Shown in pieces: positions 7,378-15,467 of a stretch of 64,000 bases of DNA (positions are counted from its first letter, which is position 1; every line of letters starts with the position of its first letter). Source of the stretch: HXMU1428-3 sp965215715 (GTDB lineage: Bacteria; Pseudomonadota; Alphaproteobacteria; Rhizobiales; HXMU1428-3). A model generated the notes under the pieces. It ran no database searches. It saw only the letters and a program-made list of their open reading frames with translations, and was not told where the DNA came from. Position numbers and translations under genes: made by a program. The DNA is taken from contig OZ244129.1 of NCBI GenBank assembly GCA_965215715.1, positions 1,302,001-1,366,000 on the forward strand. Reading direction: 5' to 3'.

Positions 7378-10300
7378 TTAGGATTCATATTCCAATAGCA
7401 AAGCACCGTGCTCGACTGCCATGCCCTCTTGAACATAGACAGATGAAACCTTGCCTGAGCGGTCAGCATAAACCGATGTTTCCATTTTCATGGCTTCAAG
7501 CGTTAATAAAAGTTCGCCCGCTTCAACTGACTGGCCTTCTTCAATATGAATGGCCCCAATCATTCCTGGAATTGGCGCCCCGACATGGGCCTCATTATCA
7601 GGATCGGCTTTTTTCTGTTCTAGTTCTTCTTGTGCCAGGGAACGGTCAAGCACCTGAATGGAGCGCGGCTGGCCGTTTAATTCAAAGAACACATCGCGCA
7701 AGCCCTTGTCATCAACCTCGCCAATTGCAATGCAGCTAATATCTACCACCTTGCCTGTATCAATCTCAACGGAGATTGCTTCACCTGGTTTTAAACCATA
7801 GAAAAAGGCCCCTGTTGGTAACACTGACACGTCACCGTATTTGGTTGTGAAACGGGCAAATTCTAAGAACACATCTTCATACATAAGGTATGAATTTAAA
7901 TTTTCGTCTGAGACATCGCGCTCAAGTTTTGTCGATAATTCTTTCGCTGTTTCTTCCAAATCAATCGGTTCAAGCAACGCGCCTGGGCGCACGGTTAAGG
8001 GGCTTTCCCCTTTGAGCACCTTTTTTTGCAAGGCAGTTGGGAACCCGGCCGGGGGTTGGCCTAAATCACCGCGAAAAAATTGCACCACACTGTCAGGGAA
8101 GGCAATCTCAACATCAGGTGATAAAACATCCTCAGCGCTATGACCGGCAGAGATCATAAATAACGTCATATCGCCGACAACTTTTGAACTTGGCGTCACT
8201 TTAACGATGTCACCAAACATCTCATTGACCTTGGCATACATCAGCGCAATCTCTGGCCAGCGGTCAGACAGGCCGAGTGAGCGGGCCTGTTCTTGCAAGT
8301 TGGTGTACTGTCCACCCGGCATGGCATGGAGATAAATTTCTGACAGGCCGGCTTTAATATCAACATCAAAGGCGGCGTATTGATCGCGTACATGGCCCCA
8401 ATAGTCAGAGACCGCCCGGATCGTTTCATTGGAAAGCTCAGGGAAACGCGAGGTGTAGCGCAAGGCTTCAACCACAGACCCTAGATTGGCTTGTGAGGTC
8501 AGACCGGAAAAGCTGTCCATGGCAGCATCTATTGCGTCAACGCCGGCTTCACAGGCAGCTAACAAGGTCGAGGCAGCAATGCCGCTTGTGTCATGGGTAT
8601 GAAGGTGAACAGGCAAACCTGTTTCTTGTTTTAAAGCTGTGACCAATTTGTGTGCTGCTTTTGGCTTTAGCACCCCGGCCATATCCTTGACGCCTAAAAT
8701 GTGCGCCCCGGCCCCTTTAAGTTCCTCAGCCATTTTTAGATAATAATCAAGGGTGTACTGCTTTTCATCAGGGTTTAGCAAATCACCTGTATAACATAAG
8801 GTGGCTTCTAATAATTTGCCACTTTCTAGCACCGCATCCATAGACACGCGCATATTTTCCACCCAGTTCAAACTATCAAACACGCGGAAAACATCTATAC
8901 CAGAGCTGGCCGCTTGGGCCACAAAAGAGCGCACAACGTTGTCTGGGTAATTGGTATAGCCAACCGCGTTAGATCCGCGTAGCAACATTTGCAACAGCAT
9001 ATTTGGCATCGCTTGGCGCAACATCTCTAAGCGTTGCCAAGGGCACTCTTTTAAGAACCGCATGGAAACATCAAATGTTGCCCCGCCCCAGCACTCAACA
9101 CTGAACAGGTCAGACAGCTGTTGATGATAAAACGGTGCCACGGCAACCATATCAAAGGTGCGCATACGCGTTGCCAGCAAAGACTGGTGGGCATCACGCA
9201 TGGTTGTGTCCGTCAGCAACACCTTTTTTTGATCAAGCATCCATTGCGAAACTGCTGCCGGGCCATCTTTTTCAAGGATCATTTTGGCGGTGATTTGATT
9301 GCTCGGTTTTTCATTTTCTGAAGAAGCCAAAGCCGGTGGGATTGAGCCCAGTTCACGCACTTTGGGGGTTTTGCGCCCTGCAACCAAATCATTGCCATTG
9401 ACACTGACATTGGCAATGTAGTCAAGCAACCGCGAGGCGCGATCTTGAGGCTTGGGAAAGGTGAACAGATCTGGCGTTTTATCCAAAAAGGTTGTTGTGT
9501 ATTCAGCCGTTTCAAAGATTGGATGAGAGATTAAGTTTTCCAAAAAGGAAATGTTTGTCGTCACGCCGCGAATGCGTACTTCTTTTAGTGCGCGCAAAAC
9601 CCGTGCAATGGCATCTTCTGGGGTGGAGGCCCAAACGGTCAGTTTTTCCAATAGAGAATCATAATATTGATTGATGATGGCCCCGGTATAGGCATTGCCA
9701 GCATCTTGGCGCACACCAAAGCCAGAGGCATTGCGATAAAAAGTTATGCGTCCATAATCTGGTACAAAGTTGTTTTCAGGGTCTTCAGTGGTGATACGAC
9801 ATTGAATGGCATGGCCATAAATCTTGATGTTGTCTTGTGCGGGGACACCAGAACCTGTCTCGCCAATCCGCTCGCCTTGGGCAATTAGGATTTGGGCTTT
9901 GACAATATCAACACCCGTGATCTCTTCTGTCACTGTGTGTTCAACTTGGATGCGTGGGTTCACTTCAATGAAATAAAACTCACCTGTACGTTCATCCATT
10001 AAATATTCAACCGTGCCAGCATTATGATAGCCAACCTCGCGGGCTAACCTGACAGCGGACTTACACAGGTCTTGGCGTTTCTCATCAGACAAATAAACAG
10101 CTGGTGCGCGTTCAATCACCTTTTGGTTGCGCCGCTGAATGGAGCAATCGCGCTCAAACAAATGCACCAAATTGCCCTCTAAGTCGCCCAAGACTTGCAC
10201 TTCCACATGGCGCGCCCGGTCAATGAATTTTTCTAGGTAAACTTCACCATTGCCGAAAGCGGCCTCTGCTTCACGTTGCCCTTCAGGCACCAACCGGTCC

Positions 10301-10863
10301 AGCTCTTGTTCGTTTTGGATCACACGCATGCCGCGCCCGCCCCCGCCCCAACTGGCTTTTAACATCACCGGATAGCCAATATCACTGGCAATGGCACGCA
10401 CAGTTTCTTGATCTTGTGGCAGTGGTTTGGAGGCTGGCAGAACAGGAACGTCAGCTTTTGTTGCCACCTCACGCGCACTCACCTTATTGCCCAACTGGCG
10501 CATGATATCGCCTTTGGGCCCAATAAAGGTCATGCCATTTGCTGCAACTTGATCGGCAAATTCAGGGTTTTCAGATAAAAAGCCGTAACCGGGGTGAATG
10601 GCATCAACGCCTGCGCGTTTGGCAATTTCAATGATTTGTTCAACGGCCAAATAAGATTGAACCGGGCCTAACAATTTATTTTTTGACTTTTCTTCACTTA
10701 TTGCGCCAACTTGATAAGCTTCATCTGCCTTAAACCGATGCAAAGACAGCCGGTCTTCTTTGGCATAAATAGCTACCGTTTTAATGCCCAGTTCAGTTGC
10801 TGCGCGCATAATCCGAATGGCAATCTCACCCCGGTTTGCGATAAGTATCTTGTTAATTTTCAT
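7378..10863 (-). CDS. pyc: Pyruvate carboxylase
   Basis: The 1161-residue enzyme has the full three-domain order of single-chain pyruvate carboxylase. The N-terminal biotin carboxylase (about 1-460) starts KILIANRGEIAIRI and contains GGGGRGMRV and FIEVNPRIQVEHT. The carboxyltransferase (about 540-820) contains LLTDTTMRDAHQSLLATRMR. The biotinyl domain at the C-terminus contains EAMKMET, with biotin-accepting lysine near 1126. It makes oxaloacetate from pyruvate, bicarbonate and ATP to refill the TCA cycle. It starts at ATG 10863 and is transcribed alone, divergent from a D-lactate dehydrogenase gene that would supply pyruvate. A single repeat hairpin lies in its leader. Confidence 0.97.
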   Translation of the reverse strand: MKINKILIANRGEIAIRIMRAATELGIKTVAIYAKEDRLSLHRFKADEAYQVGAISEEKSKNKLLGPVQSYLAVEQIIEIAKRAGVDAIHPGYGFLSENPEFADQVAANGMTFIGPKGDIMRQLGNKVSAREVATKADVPVLPASKPLPQDQETVRAIASDIGYPVMLKASWGGGGRGMRVIQNEQELDRLVPEGQREAEAAFGNGEVYLEKFIDRARHVEVQVLGDLEGNLVHLFERDCSIQRRNQKVIERAPAVYLSDEKRQDLCKSAVRLAREVGYHNAGTVEYLMDERTGEFYFIEVNPRIQVEHTVTEEITGVDIVKAQILIAQGERIGETGSGVPAQDNIKIYGHAIQCRITTEDPENNFVPDYGRITFYRNASGFGVRQDAGNAYTGAIINQYYDSLLEKLTVWASTPEDAIARVLRALKEVRIRGVTTNISFLENLISHPIFETAEYTTTFLDKTPDLFTFPKPQDRASRLLDYIANVSVNGNDLVAGRKTPKVRELGSIPPALASSENEKPSNQITAKMILEKDGPAAVSQWMLDQKKVLLTDTTMRDAHQSLLATRMRTFDMVAVAPFYHQQLSDLFSVECWGGATFDVSMRFLKECPWQRLEMLRQAMPNMLLQMLLRGSNAVGYTNYPDNVVRSFVAQAASSGIDVFRVFDSLNWVENMRVSMDAVLESGKLLEATLCYTGDLLNPDEKQYTLDYYLKMAEELKGAGAHILGVKDMAGVLKPKAAHKLVTALKQETGLPVHLHTHDTSGIAASTLLAACEAGVDAIDAAMDSFSGLTSQANLGSVVEALRYTSRFPELSNETIRAVSDYWGHVRDQYAAFDVDIKAGLSEIYLHAMPGGQYTNLQEQARSLGLSDRWPEIALMYAKVNEMFGDIVKVTPSSKVVGDMTLFMISAGHSAEDVLSPDVEIAFPDSVVQFFRGDLGQPPAGFPTALQKKVLKGESPLTVRPGALLEPIDLEETAKELSTKLERDVSDENLNSYLMYEDVFLEFARFTTKYGDVSVLPTGAFFYGLKPGEAISVEIDTGKVVDISCIAIGEVDDKGLRDVFFELNGQPRSIQVLDRSLAQEELEQKKADPDNEAHVGAPIPGMIGAIHIEEGQSVEAGELLLTLEAMKMETSVYADRSGKVSSVYVQEGMAVEHGALLLEYES

Positions 10864-10888
10864 ATAAATTTTTGTCCCGTCATCAATC

Positions 10889-10929
10889 AGAGCATTTTTT
10901 TATCAAAATTTAAAAATGCCGCACGCTCT
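10889..10929 (-). repeat. Lone module-A copy of the palindromic repeat, in the pyc leader
   Basis: On the minus strand it reads AGAGCGTGCGGCATTTTT...AAAAATGCTCT, 41 nt. It fits the left half of the elements at 6001, 41091 and 55075 (39-40 nt). GCATTTTT and AAAAATGC can form an inner stem. It lies 26-66 nt before the pyc start codon, so it may fold in the pyc mRNA leader. Its match to the family is looser than among the full copies. Confidence 0.45.
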
Positions 10930-11038
10930 TCATTTAGAGTATCTTTTTAAACAAGCTAACAGTCATCATCTGTTGGCACATTTACTGTTTGTTTATCCGC
11001 AGCTCATAATTTGTTTTCTCAGCACCGCTCAAAATTTT

Positions 11039-11081
11039 GATTGGTATTTAGCACATTGTAGGTCAAGAAAAAATACCAATC
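11039..11081. repeat. Perfect 11-bp inverted repeat in the pyc/dld divergent region
   Basis: GATTGGTATTT (11039-11049) and AAATACCAATC (11071-11081) are exact complements separated by 21 nt. The half-sites resemble the ATTGGT/ACCAAT halves of GntR-family sites of the PdhR/LldR type, though the usual site has them a few bases apart. It could serve either divergent gene. No GntR gene is in the window. Confidence 0.45.
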
Positions 11082-11172
11082 GCTATTCAAATGAATTCGA
11101 AGCCAAGACTCAATTGGTAAAATGGTCTCAGTAAGCTTATGTTTGATATGCGTTAAAATCTTATACTTTCGG

Positions 11173-11190
11173 GTAGTAATCAATTACTAC
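11173..11190. promoter_or_regulatory. Operator candidate GTAGTA-N6-TACTAC upstream of the Dld-II gene
   Basis: The palindrome GTAGTA-ATCAAT-TACTAC lies 113 nt before the start at 11304. A TATACT hexamer at 11162-11167 could be the -10 box, which would put the palindrome over the transcription start, as for a repressor. The same 18-bp layout recurs at 14243-14260 in front of the VOC-GMC operon. A further short inverted pair, GATAG/CTATC, lies at 11210-11229. Confidence 0.6.
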
Positions 11191-11303
11191 ACCACAGATC
11201 GCAGCACATGATAGGCAAGTGAGTCTATCGCTATGATTAAAAAATATTCCTAGTAGTTTGTAAAACATTTACACCAACGCTCACAAATACGGACGCTTCA
11301 TTA

Positions 11304-14159
11304 ATGGGTCAAACTATGCTTAATAAAAATTCCACTATCAGTCAGCCTGATTATGTCTCTTTTAAACGATCCATTACTGATATTTTGCCTGAGCACCGCA
11401 TCATTACTGATCAGTTGGGCCGTTATGTTCATGGCACAGATGCTAGTTTTTATCGACTAACTCCAGAGCTGGTGACCATTGTTGAAAACGAAGGTGAAGT
11501 TGTTGAAATATGCAAGTTAGCCAATCGTGATAACACCCCGCTAACGTTTCGTGCTGCTGGTACTAGCCTATCAGGTCAAGCTGTGACTGACAGCATCTTG
11601 GTCAAATTAGGCCGTGATGGCTGGCGCGACAGTGAACTGCTTGATAATGGACAAGAGATTAAATTGGGGCCAGGCCTGACAGGTGGGCAAGCCAATTCAA
11701 AACTAAAAAGAATTCATAAAAAAATCGGGCCTGATCCGGCCTCTATTAATTCAGCCATGATTGGCGGGATCGCCGCTAACAATTCAAGTGGCATGTGTTG
11801 TGGCACCAAGCAGAACACTTACCAAACGCTCAAATCTATGCGCATTGTTTTTGCTGATGGGACGCTTTTAGATACATCTGATGAATACAGCAAAGCGGCG
11901 TTCAAAAAGTCTCATGCTGATATCATTGAAGGTTTGGAACAGTTAAGCCAACAGACAAAGGCGAACAGCAAACTCCATGAAAGGATAAAAAAGAAATTCT
12001 CAATTAAAAACACCGTGGGCTATAGTTTGAATGCTTTGATCGACTTTGATGATCCGTTTGAGATTTTGCAACATTTGATGATCGGCTCAGAAGGCACTCT
12101 TGGGTTTATTTCTGAAATCACGATGGAAACTGTTGATGATTTGCCATGCAAATCTTCGGCTATTTTATTGTTTGATAATATGCACACCGCTTGCCAGGCG
12201 GTTACTCAATTGGAAAAAACGCCCATTTCAGCGGCTGAACTGATGGATGACGCTTCTCTTTTGTCAATTGCTGATACCCCTAAATTAGCCTCTATTCTTA
12301 AAGACCTTCCCAAACATGCCGCTGGTTTGCTTATTGATATTCGGCAAGACAATGAAGAGAGCCTTGAGGAGCTTAAAAAGCAAATCATGGCAGCTTTGAA
12401 GGGAAATGAGCCTTTCAATAAAGTCGAATTTTCAACCGATCCGGAGACCTATAATTTATATTGGTCCATTCGCAATGGACTGTTTCCTAAAGTTGGCGCG
12501 GTGAGACAAGCGGGCACAACTGTTATTATTGAAGACGTTGCAGTTGAAGTGGAAAAACTTGCTGACTGTGTCGTTCAATTGCACAATCTGTTTGAAAAAC
12601 ATGGTTATGATGAAGCGATTATTTTTGGGCATGCCCTTTCTGGTAACTTGCATTTTGCCTTTGCTCAGGCCTTTAACACTCAGGCGGAAATTGACCAATA
12701 TGCCAATTTTATGGATGATTTATCCGACCTTATTGTTGGCCGCTATGACGGCTCGCTAAAAGCTGAACATTCCACAGGGCGCAACATGGCCCCCTTTGTT
12801 GAAATGGAATGGGGGCGTGATGCCTATCGTTTAATGTGGGACATTAAAGCTTTATTTGATCCTAAGAACATTTTGAATCCAGATGTTATTTTAACCAAAA
12901 ATGATCAACTGCATATTCAGGATCTCAAACAATTAGCGGCTGTTGATCCGGTAATTGACAAATGCATTGAGTGCGGGTTTTGTGAAGCCTCCTGCCCGAC
13001 AAGGGCTTCCACTTTAACACCGCGCCAACGCATTGCTAGTCTGCGTGAATTTTCCCGGCTTGATGGCATCCAGGACAACAAACAAAAAGCTGAGCTTGAA
13101 GAGGCCTTTCAATATCAAGGAATCGACAGTTGTGCTGGCGATGGGTTATGCCAAATCGCCTGCCCGGTTGATATTGACACCGGCCAAATGATGCGCCAAT
13201 TGCGTCATGATGCTCATGGCGACTTGAGCAAAAAGACGGCCCGTTTTATTGGCAATCATTTTGCCGGGGTTTGTAATGTTGCACGCATAGGGTTGTCTTT
13301 CGCTGTGCTTATGAAAACTGTGATCGGCAAACGTGCCATGCAAGGGCTGGTGCAAGTGGCCCATAAACTTAGCGGTGGGTTTATTCCACCTTGGGTGCAT
13401 GACATTGCCCGCCCGCAATCTCCTTTTGTCACCAAATGGCCTGTTAAGGGTAAAGAGACTGTTGTTTATTTTTCCAGTTGTGCATCTCGTGTTATGGGTA
13501 ACAGCACTTCGCAACATGATAAGCGCCCATTATCACACGTGATTGAGTCTTTGTTTAACAAGGCTGGCTATAACCTTATTCAGCCTGAGGCGGTCGAAAG
13601 CTTGTGCTGCGGGATGCCTTTTGAAAGCAAAGGCTTTTTTGATGTTGCTGACCAAAAAACACAACAACTTTACCAGGCGATAAAAACCGCCAGTAATGAT
13701 GGTGAATATCCCATTATTTTTGACACCAGCCCGTGTACTTTGCGTTTGCAGCGGCAATTGCAAGCTGACTTTAAAATTTATGATATAACAGAGGCTATTC
13801 ATGATCTTATTTTGGATAAGGTTTCCATTAAGCAGTCAGATGAACCTGTTGCTCTGCATATCACCTGTAGTGCTCAACGGTTAGGGCTAAGTGAGAAACT
13901 GAAAACAATTATGGAGACTTGCTCGTCTCATGTGATCTCTCCTGAAAACATTCATTGCTGTGGGTTTAGCGGCGACAAAGGGTTCACTTTGCCTGAGCTG
14001 AATGCCAATGCGTTGCGCAACTTAAAGAAACAACTCCCTAAAGATTGTAAGCAAGGCTATTCGACCAGCCGCACCTGTGAAATTGGGCTTAGCACACACA
14101 GTGAACGCTCCTACCATTCAATTGCCTATTTGGTTGATAATTGCAGCCAATCGAGATAA
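11304..14159 (+). CDS. FAD- and Fe-S-dependent D-lactate dehydrogenase (Dld-II type)
   Basis: The 951-residue protein joins an FAD-linked oxidase to an electron-transfer half. The PCMH-type FAD domain (about 45-270) includes FRAAGTSLSGQ and GGIAANNSSGMCCGT; the FAD-oxidase C domain follows to about 530. Two ferredoxin-like cysteine groups begin at C554 (CIECGFCEASCP) and C610 (CAGDGLCQIACP). Two cysteine-rich CCG domains carry LCCGMPFESKG and HCCGFSGDKG. This architecture is that of Dld-II/YdiJ-like enzymes that oxidise D-lactate (or another 2-hydroxy acid) to the keto acid and feed the quinone pool at the inner membrane face. It is a single gene, divergent from pyc. Substrate assignment rests on architecture; a glycolate-type substrate cannot be excluded. 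Confidence 0.85.
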   Translation: MGQTMLNKNSTISQPDYVSFKRSITDILPEHRIITDQLGRYVHGTDASFYRLTPELVTIVENEGEVVEICKLANRDNTPLTFRAAGTSLSGQAVTDSILVKLGRDGWRDSELLDNGQEIKLGPGLTGGQANSKLKRIHKKIGPDPASINSAMIGGIAANNSSGMCCGTKQNTYQTLKSMRIVFADGTLLDTSDEYSKAAFKKSHADIIEGLEQLSQQTKANSKLHERIKKKFSIKNTVGYSLNALIDFDDPFEILQHLMIGSEGTLGFISEITMETVDDLPCKSSAILLFDNMHTACQAVTQLEKTPISAAELMDDASLLSIADTPKLASILKDLPKHAAGLLIDIRQDNEESLEELKKQIMAALKGNEPFNKVEFSTDPETYNLYWSIRNGLFPKVGAVRQAGTTVIIEDVAVEVEKLADCVVQLHNLFEKHGYDEAIIFGHALSGNLHFAFAQAFNTQAEIDQYANFMDDLSDLIVGRYDGSLKAEHSTGRNMAPFVEMEWGRDAYRLMWDIKALFDPKNILNPDVILTKNDQLHIQDLKQLAAVDPVIDKCIECGFCEASCPTRASTLTPRQRIASLREFSRLDGIQDNKQKAELEEAFQYQGIDSCAGDGLCQIACPVDIDTGQMMRQLRHDAHGDLSKKTARFIGNHFAGVCNVARIGLSFAVLMKTVIGKRAMQGLVQVAHKLSGGFIPPWVHDIARPQSPFVTKWPVKGKETVVYFSSCASRVMGNSTSQHDKRPLSHVIESLFNKAGYNLIQPEAVESLCCGMPFESKGFFDVADQKTQQLYQAIKTASNDGEYPIIFDTSPCTLRLQRQLQADFKIYDITEAIHDLILDKVSIKQSDEPVALHITCSAQRLGLSEKLKTIMETCSSHVISPENIHCCGFSGDKGFTLPELNANALRNLKKQLPKDCKQGYSTSRTCEIGLSTHSERSYHSIAYLVDNCSQSR

Positions 14160-14242
14160 TTTTTTATAATTGGATTTAAAACTTCAATTATTTATGTCTA
14201 ACCCATTGTTTATTAAAATTTATTTATAAGGCCACTTCAAAA

Positions 14243-14260
14243 GTAGTAGTGAGATACTAC
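14243..14260. promoter_or_regulatory. Second operator candidate GTAGTA-N6-TACTAC, upstream of VOC-GMC operon
   Basis: GTAGTA-GTGAGA-TACTAC has the same half-sites and spacing as 11173-11190. It lies about 210 nt before the VOC start. The rest of the 312-nt gap (14160-14471) is AT-rich and must contain the operon promoter; TTATAA at 14224-14229 is a possible -10 box. Confidence 0.6.
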
Positions 14261-14471
14261 CGAGAGGCACCCTTTAAATTTAATATATTTCGGTATGCGA
14301 AAGTGGAAAATTTTAGCTGCATAAACTTTATCAATGTTGAATAATAAACATATGTATCAAGTGCTTTTTTAAAGACTAGAAATTTACACAGCAATTGCAA
14401 ATCAGCTGATGATTCCTTTGAAGACAAGGTCATCGCCGATAATAAAACTTAAGGCAAAGGGGCAAAACTAT

Positions 14472-14870
14472 ATGTCAGCGAAAGTTGTTCACTCAATGAT
14501 CCGCGTTTTGGAAGAACAAAGATCAGTAAAATTTTATCAAGACGCATTTGGCTTAAACATAGCTGATCGTTTTGATTTTGATGACTTTACGCTTATTTAT
14601 TTGAGCAATGAAAAGTCTCATTTTGAGCTTGAACTAACCGTGAATAAGGGACGTACAGACCCTTATGATTTGGGCGATGGTTATGGTCACATAGCTGTTG
14701 TTGTTGATGACCTTGAAAGTGAGCATCAACGGTTCCTAGATCTTAACCTTGATCCGGGAAAAATCGTCGAATTTGAAAGAGATGGCAAACCCATGGCCAA
14801 ATTTTTCTTCGTTCAAGACCCTGATGGGTATAAGATAGAACTAATTCAAACCATGGGCCGTTACCAATAA
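14472..14870 (+). CDS. Glyoxalase I-like VOC family protein
   Basis: This 132-residue protein has the paired beta-alpha-beta-beta-beta units of the vicinal oxygen chelate fold. The four metal ligands of glyoxalase I can be placed: H7 (VVHSMIRV), E54 (FELELTV), H73 (GYGHIAVVV) and E123 (DPDGYKIELIQ). Lactoylglutathione lyase turns the glutathione adduct of methylglyoxal into S-lactoylglutathione, a D-lactate precursor. I chose ATG 14472 (MSAKVV), which starts on the first family strand; the frame extends to 14409 without support. It leads an operon with the two GMC dehydrogenase genes, 55 nt ahead of the next. Related VOC enzymes act on other oxo compounds, so the substrate is an inference. 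Confidence 0.8.
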   Translation: MSAKVVHSMIRVLEEQRSVKFYQDAFGLNIADRFDFDDFTLIYLSNEKSHFELELTVNKGRTDPYDLGDGYGHIAVVVDDLESEHQRFLDLNLDPGKIVEFERDGKPMAKFFFVQDPDGYKIELIQTMGRYQ

Positions 14871-14925
14871 AAAAATTGAAATTTAAAAGATAGGCTTTAA
14901 TTCATAACTTCTGGGTGAGGAAAAC

Positions 14926-15450
14926 ATGAAAGAAACCGATAAAAACCAAGATTTAACGAGACGAGATTTTCTTGTTAAATCCGGACAAGCAAGTGCTGCT
15001 ATTGCGATATCAGGGTCTGCTCTTATGTGTTCAAGCGAAGCTTGGGCACTTGACGTCAAGCATATAAAACCTGAAACAATGCAAACCATCATTCAAGTGG
15101 CGCGCGATATTTACCCTCATGATCGTATCGCAAATAAGTATTATGCCATTGCTTGTAAAGCGTTTGACAACGCTGATTTAAAAGACAAGATCGAAGAAGG
15201 TGTGGGCTTCTTAAACCAACTGGCCCAAGCTAAGTTTGGTAACTCTTACAGTGATGTGGGTTGGGAAGCTGATCGAACCTCCCTGCTGAAGCAAATTGAA
15301 AATACACCGATGTTCCAAGCCATGCGTGGCAGCCTTGTAACCGGCCTGTATAACCAAAAGGAAATTTGGCCTTTATTTGGTTATGAAGGCGCTTCCTTCC
15401 AGGAAGGCGGTTATATCAATCGCGGCTTTAACGACATTGACTGGCTTTAG
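14926..15450 (+). CDS. Gluconate 2-dehydrogenase subunit 3-like protein (Tat-exported)
   Basis: The 174-residue protein starts with a twin-arginine signal (LTRRDFLVKSGQASAAIAISG, R12-R13), with cleavage likely after SEAWA. The mature part contains the family's IIQVARDIYPHD start, and a conserved end GYINRGFNDIDWL. In gluconate, sorbitol and FAD-glucose dehydrogenases this small subunit is co-folded with the GMC flavoprotein and carries it across the membrane. The flavoprotein gene follows 17 nt downstream, as expected. Confidence 0.85.
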   Translation: MKETDKNQDLTRRDFLVKSGQASAAIAISGSALMCSSEAWALDVKHIKPETMQTIIQVARDIYPHDRIANKYYAIACKAFDNADLKDKIEEGVGFLNQLAQAKFGNSYSDVGWEADRTSLLKQIENTPMFQAMRGSLVTGLYNQKEIWPLFGYEGASFQEGGYINRGFNDIDWL

Positions 15451-15467
15451 GGAGATAGGGACGTATT

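Noticed and set aside
11039..11120. PdhR/LldR-type operator for the Dld-II gene
   Set aside because: Half-sites resemble ATTGGT/ACCAAT, but the spacing is 21 nt and no GntR gene is present; kept only as an inverted repeat.
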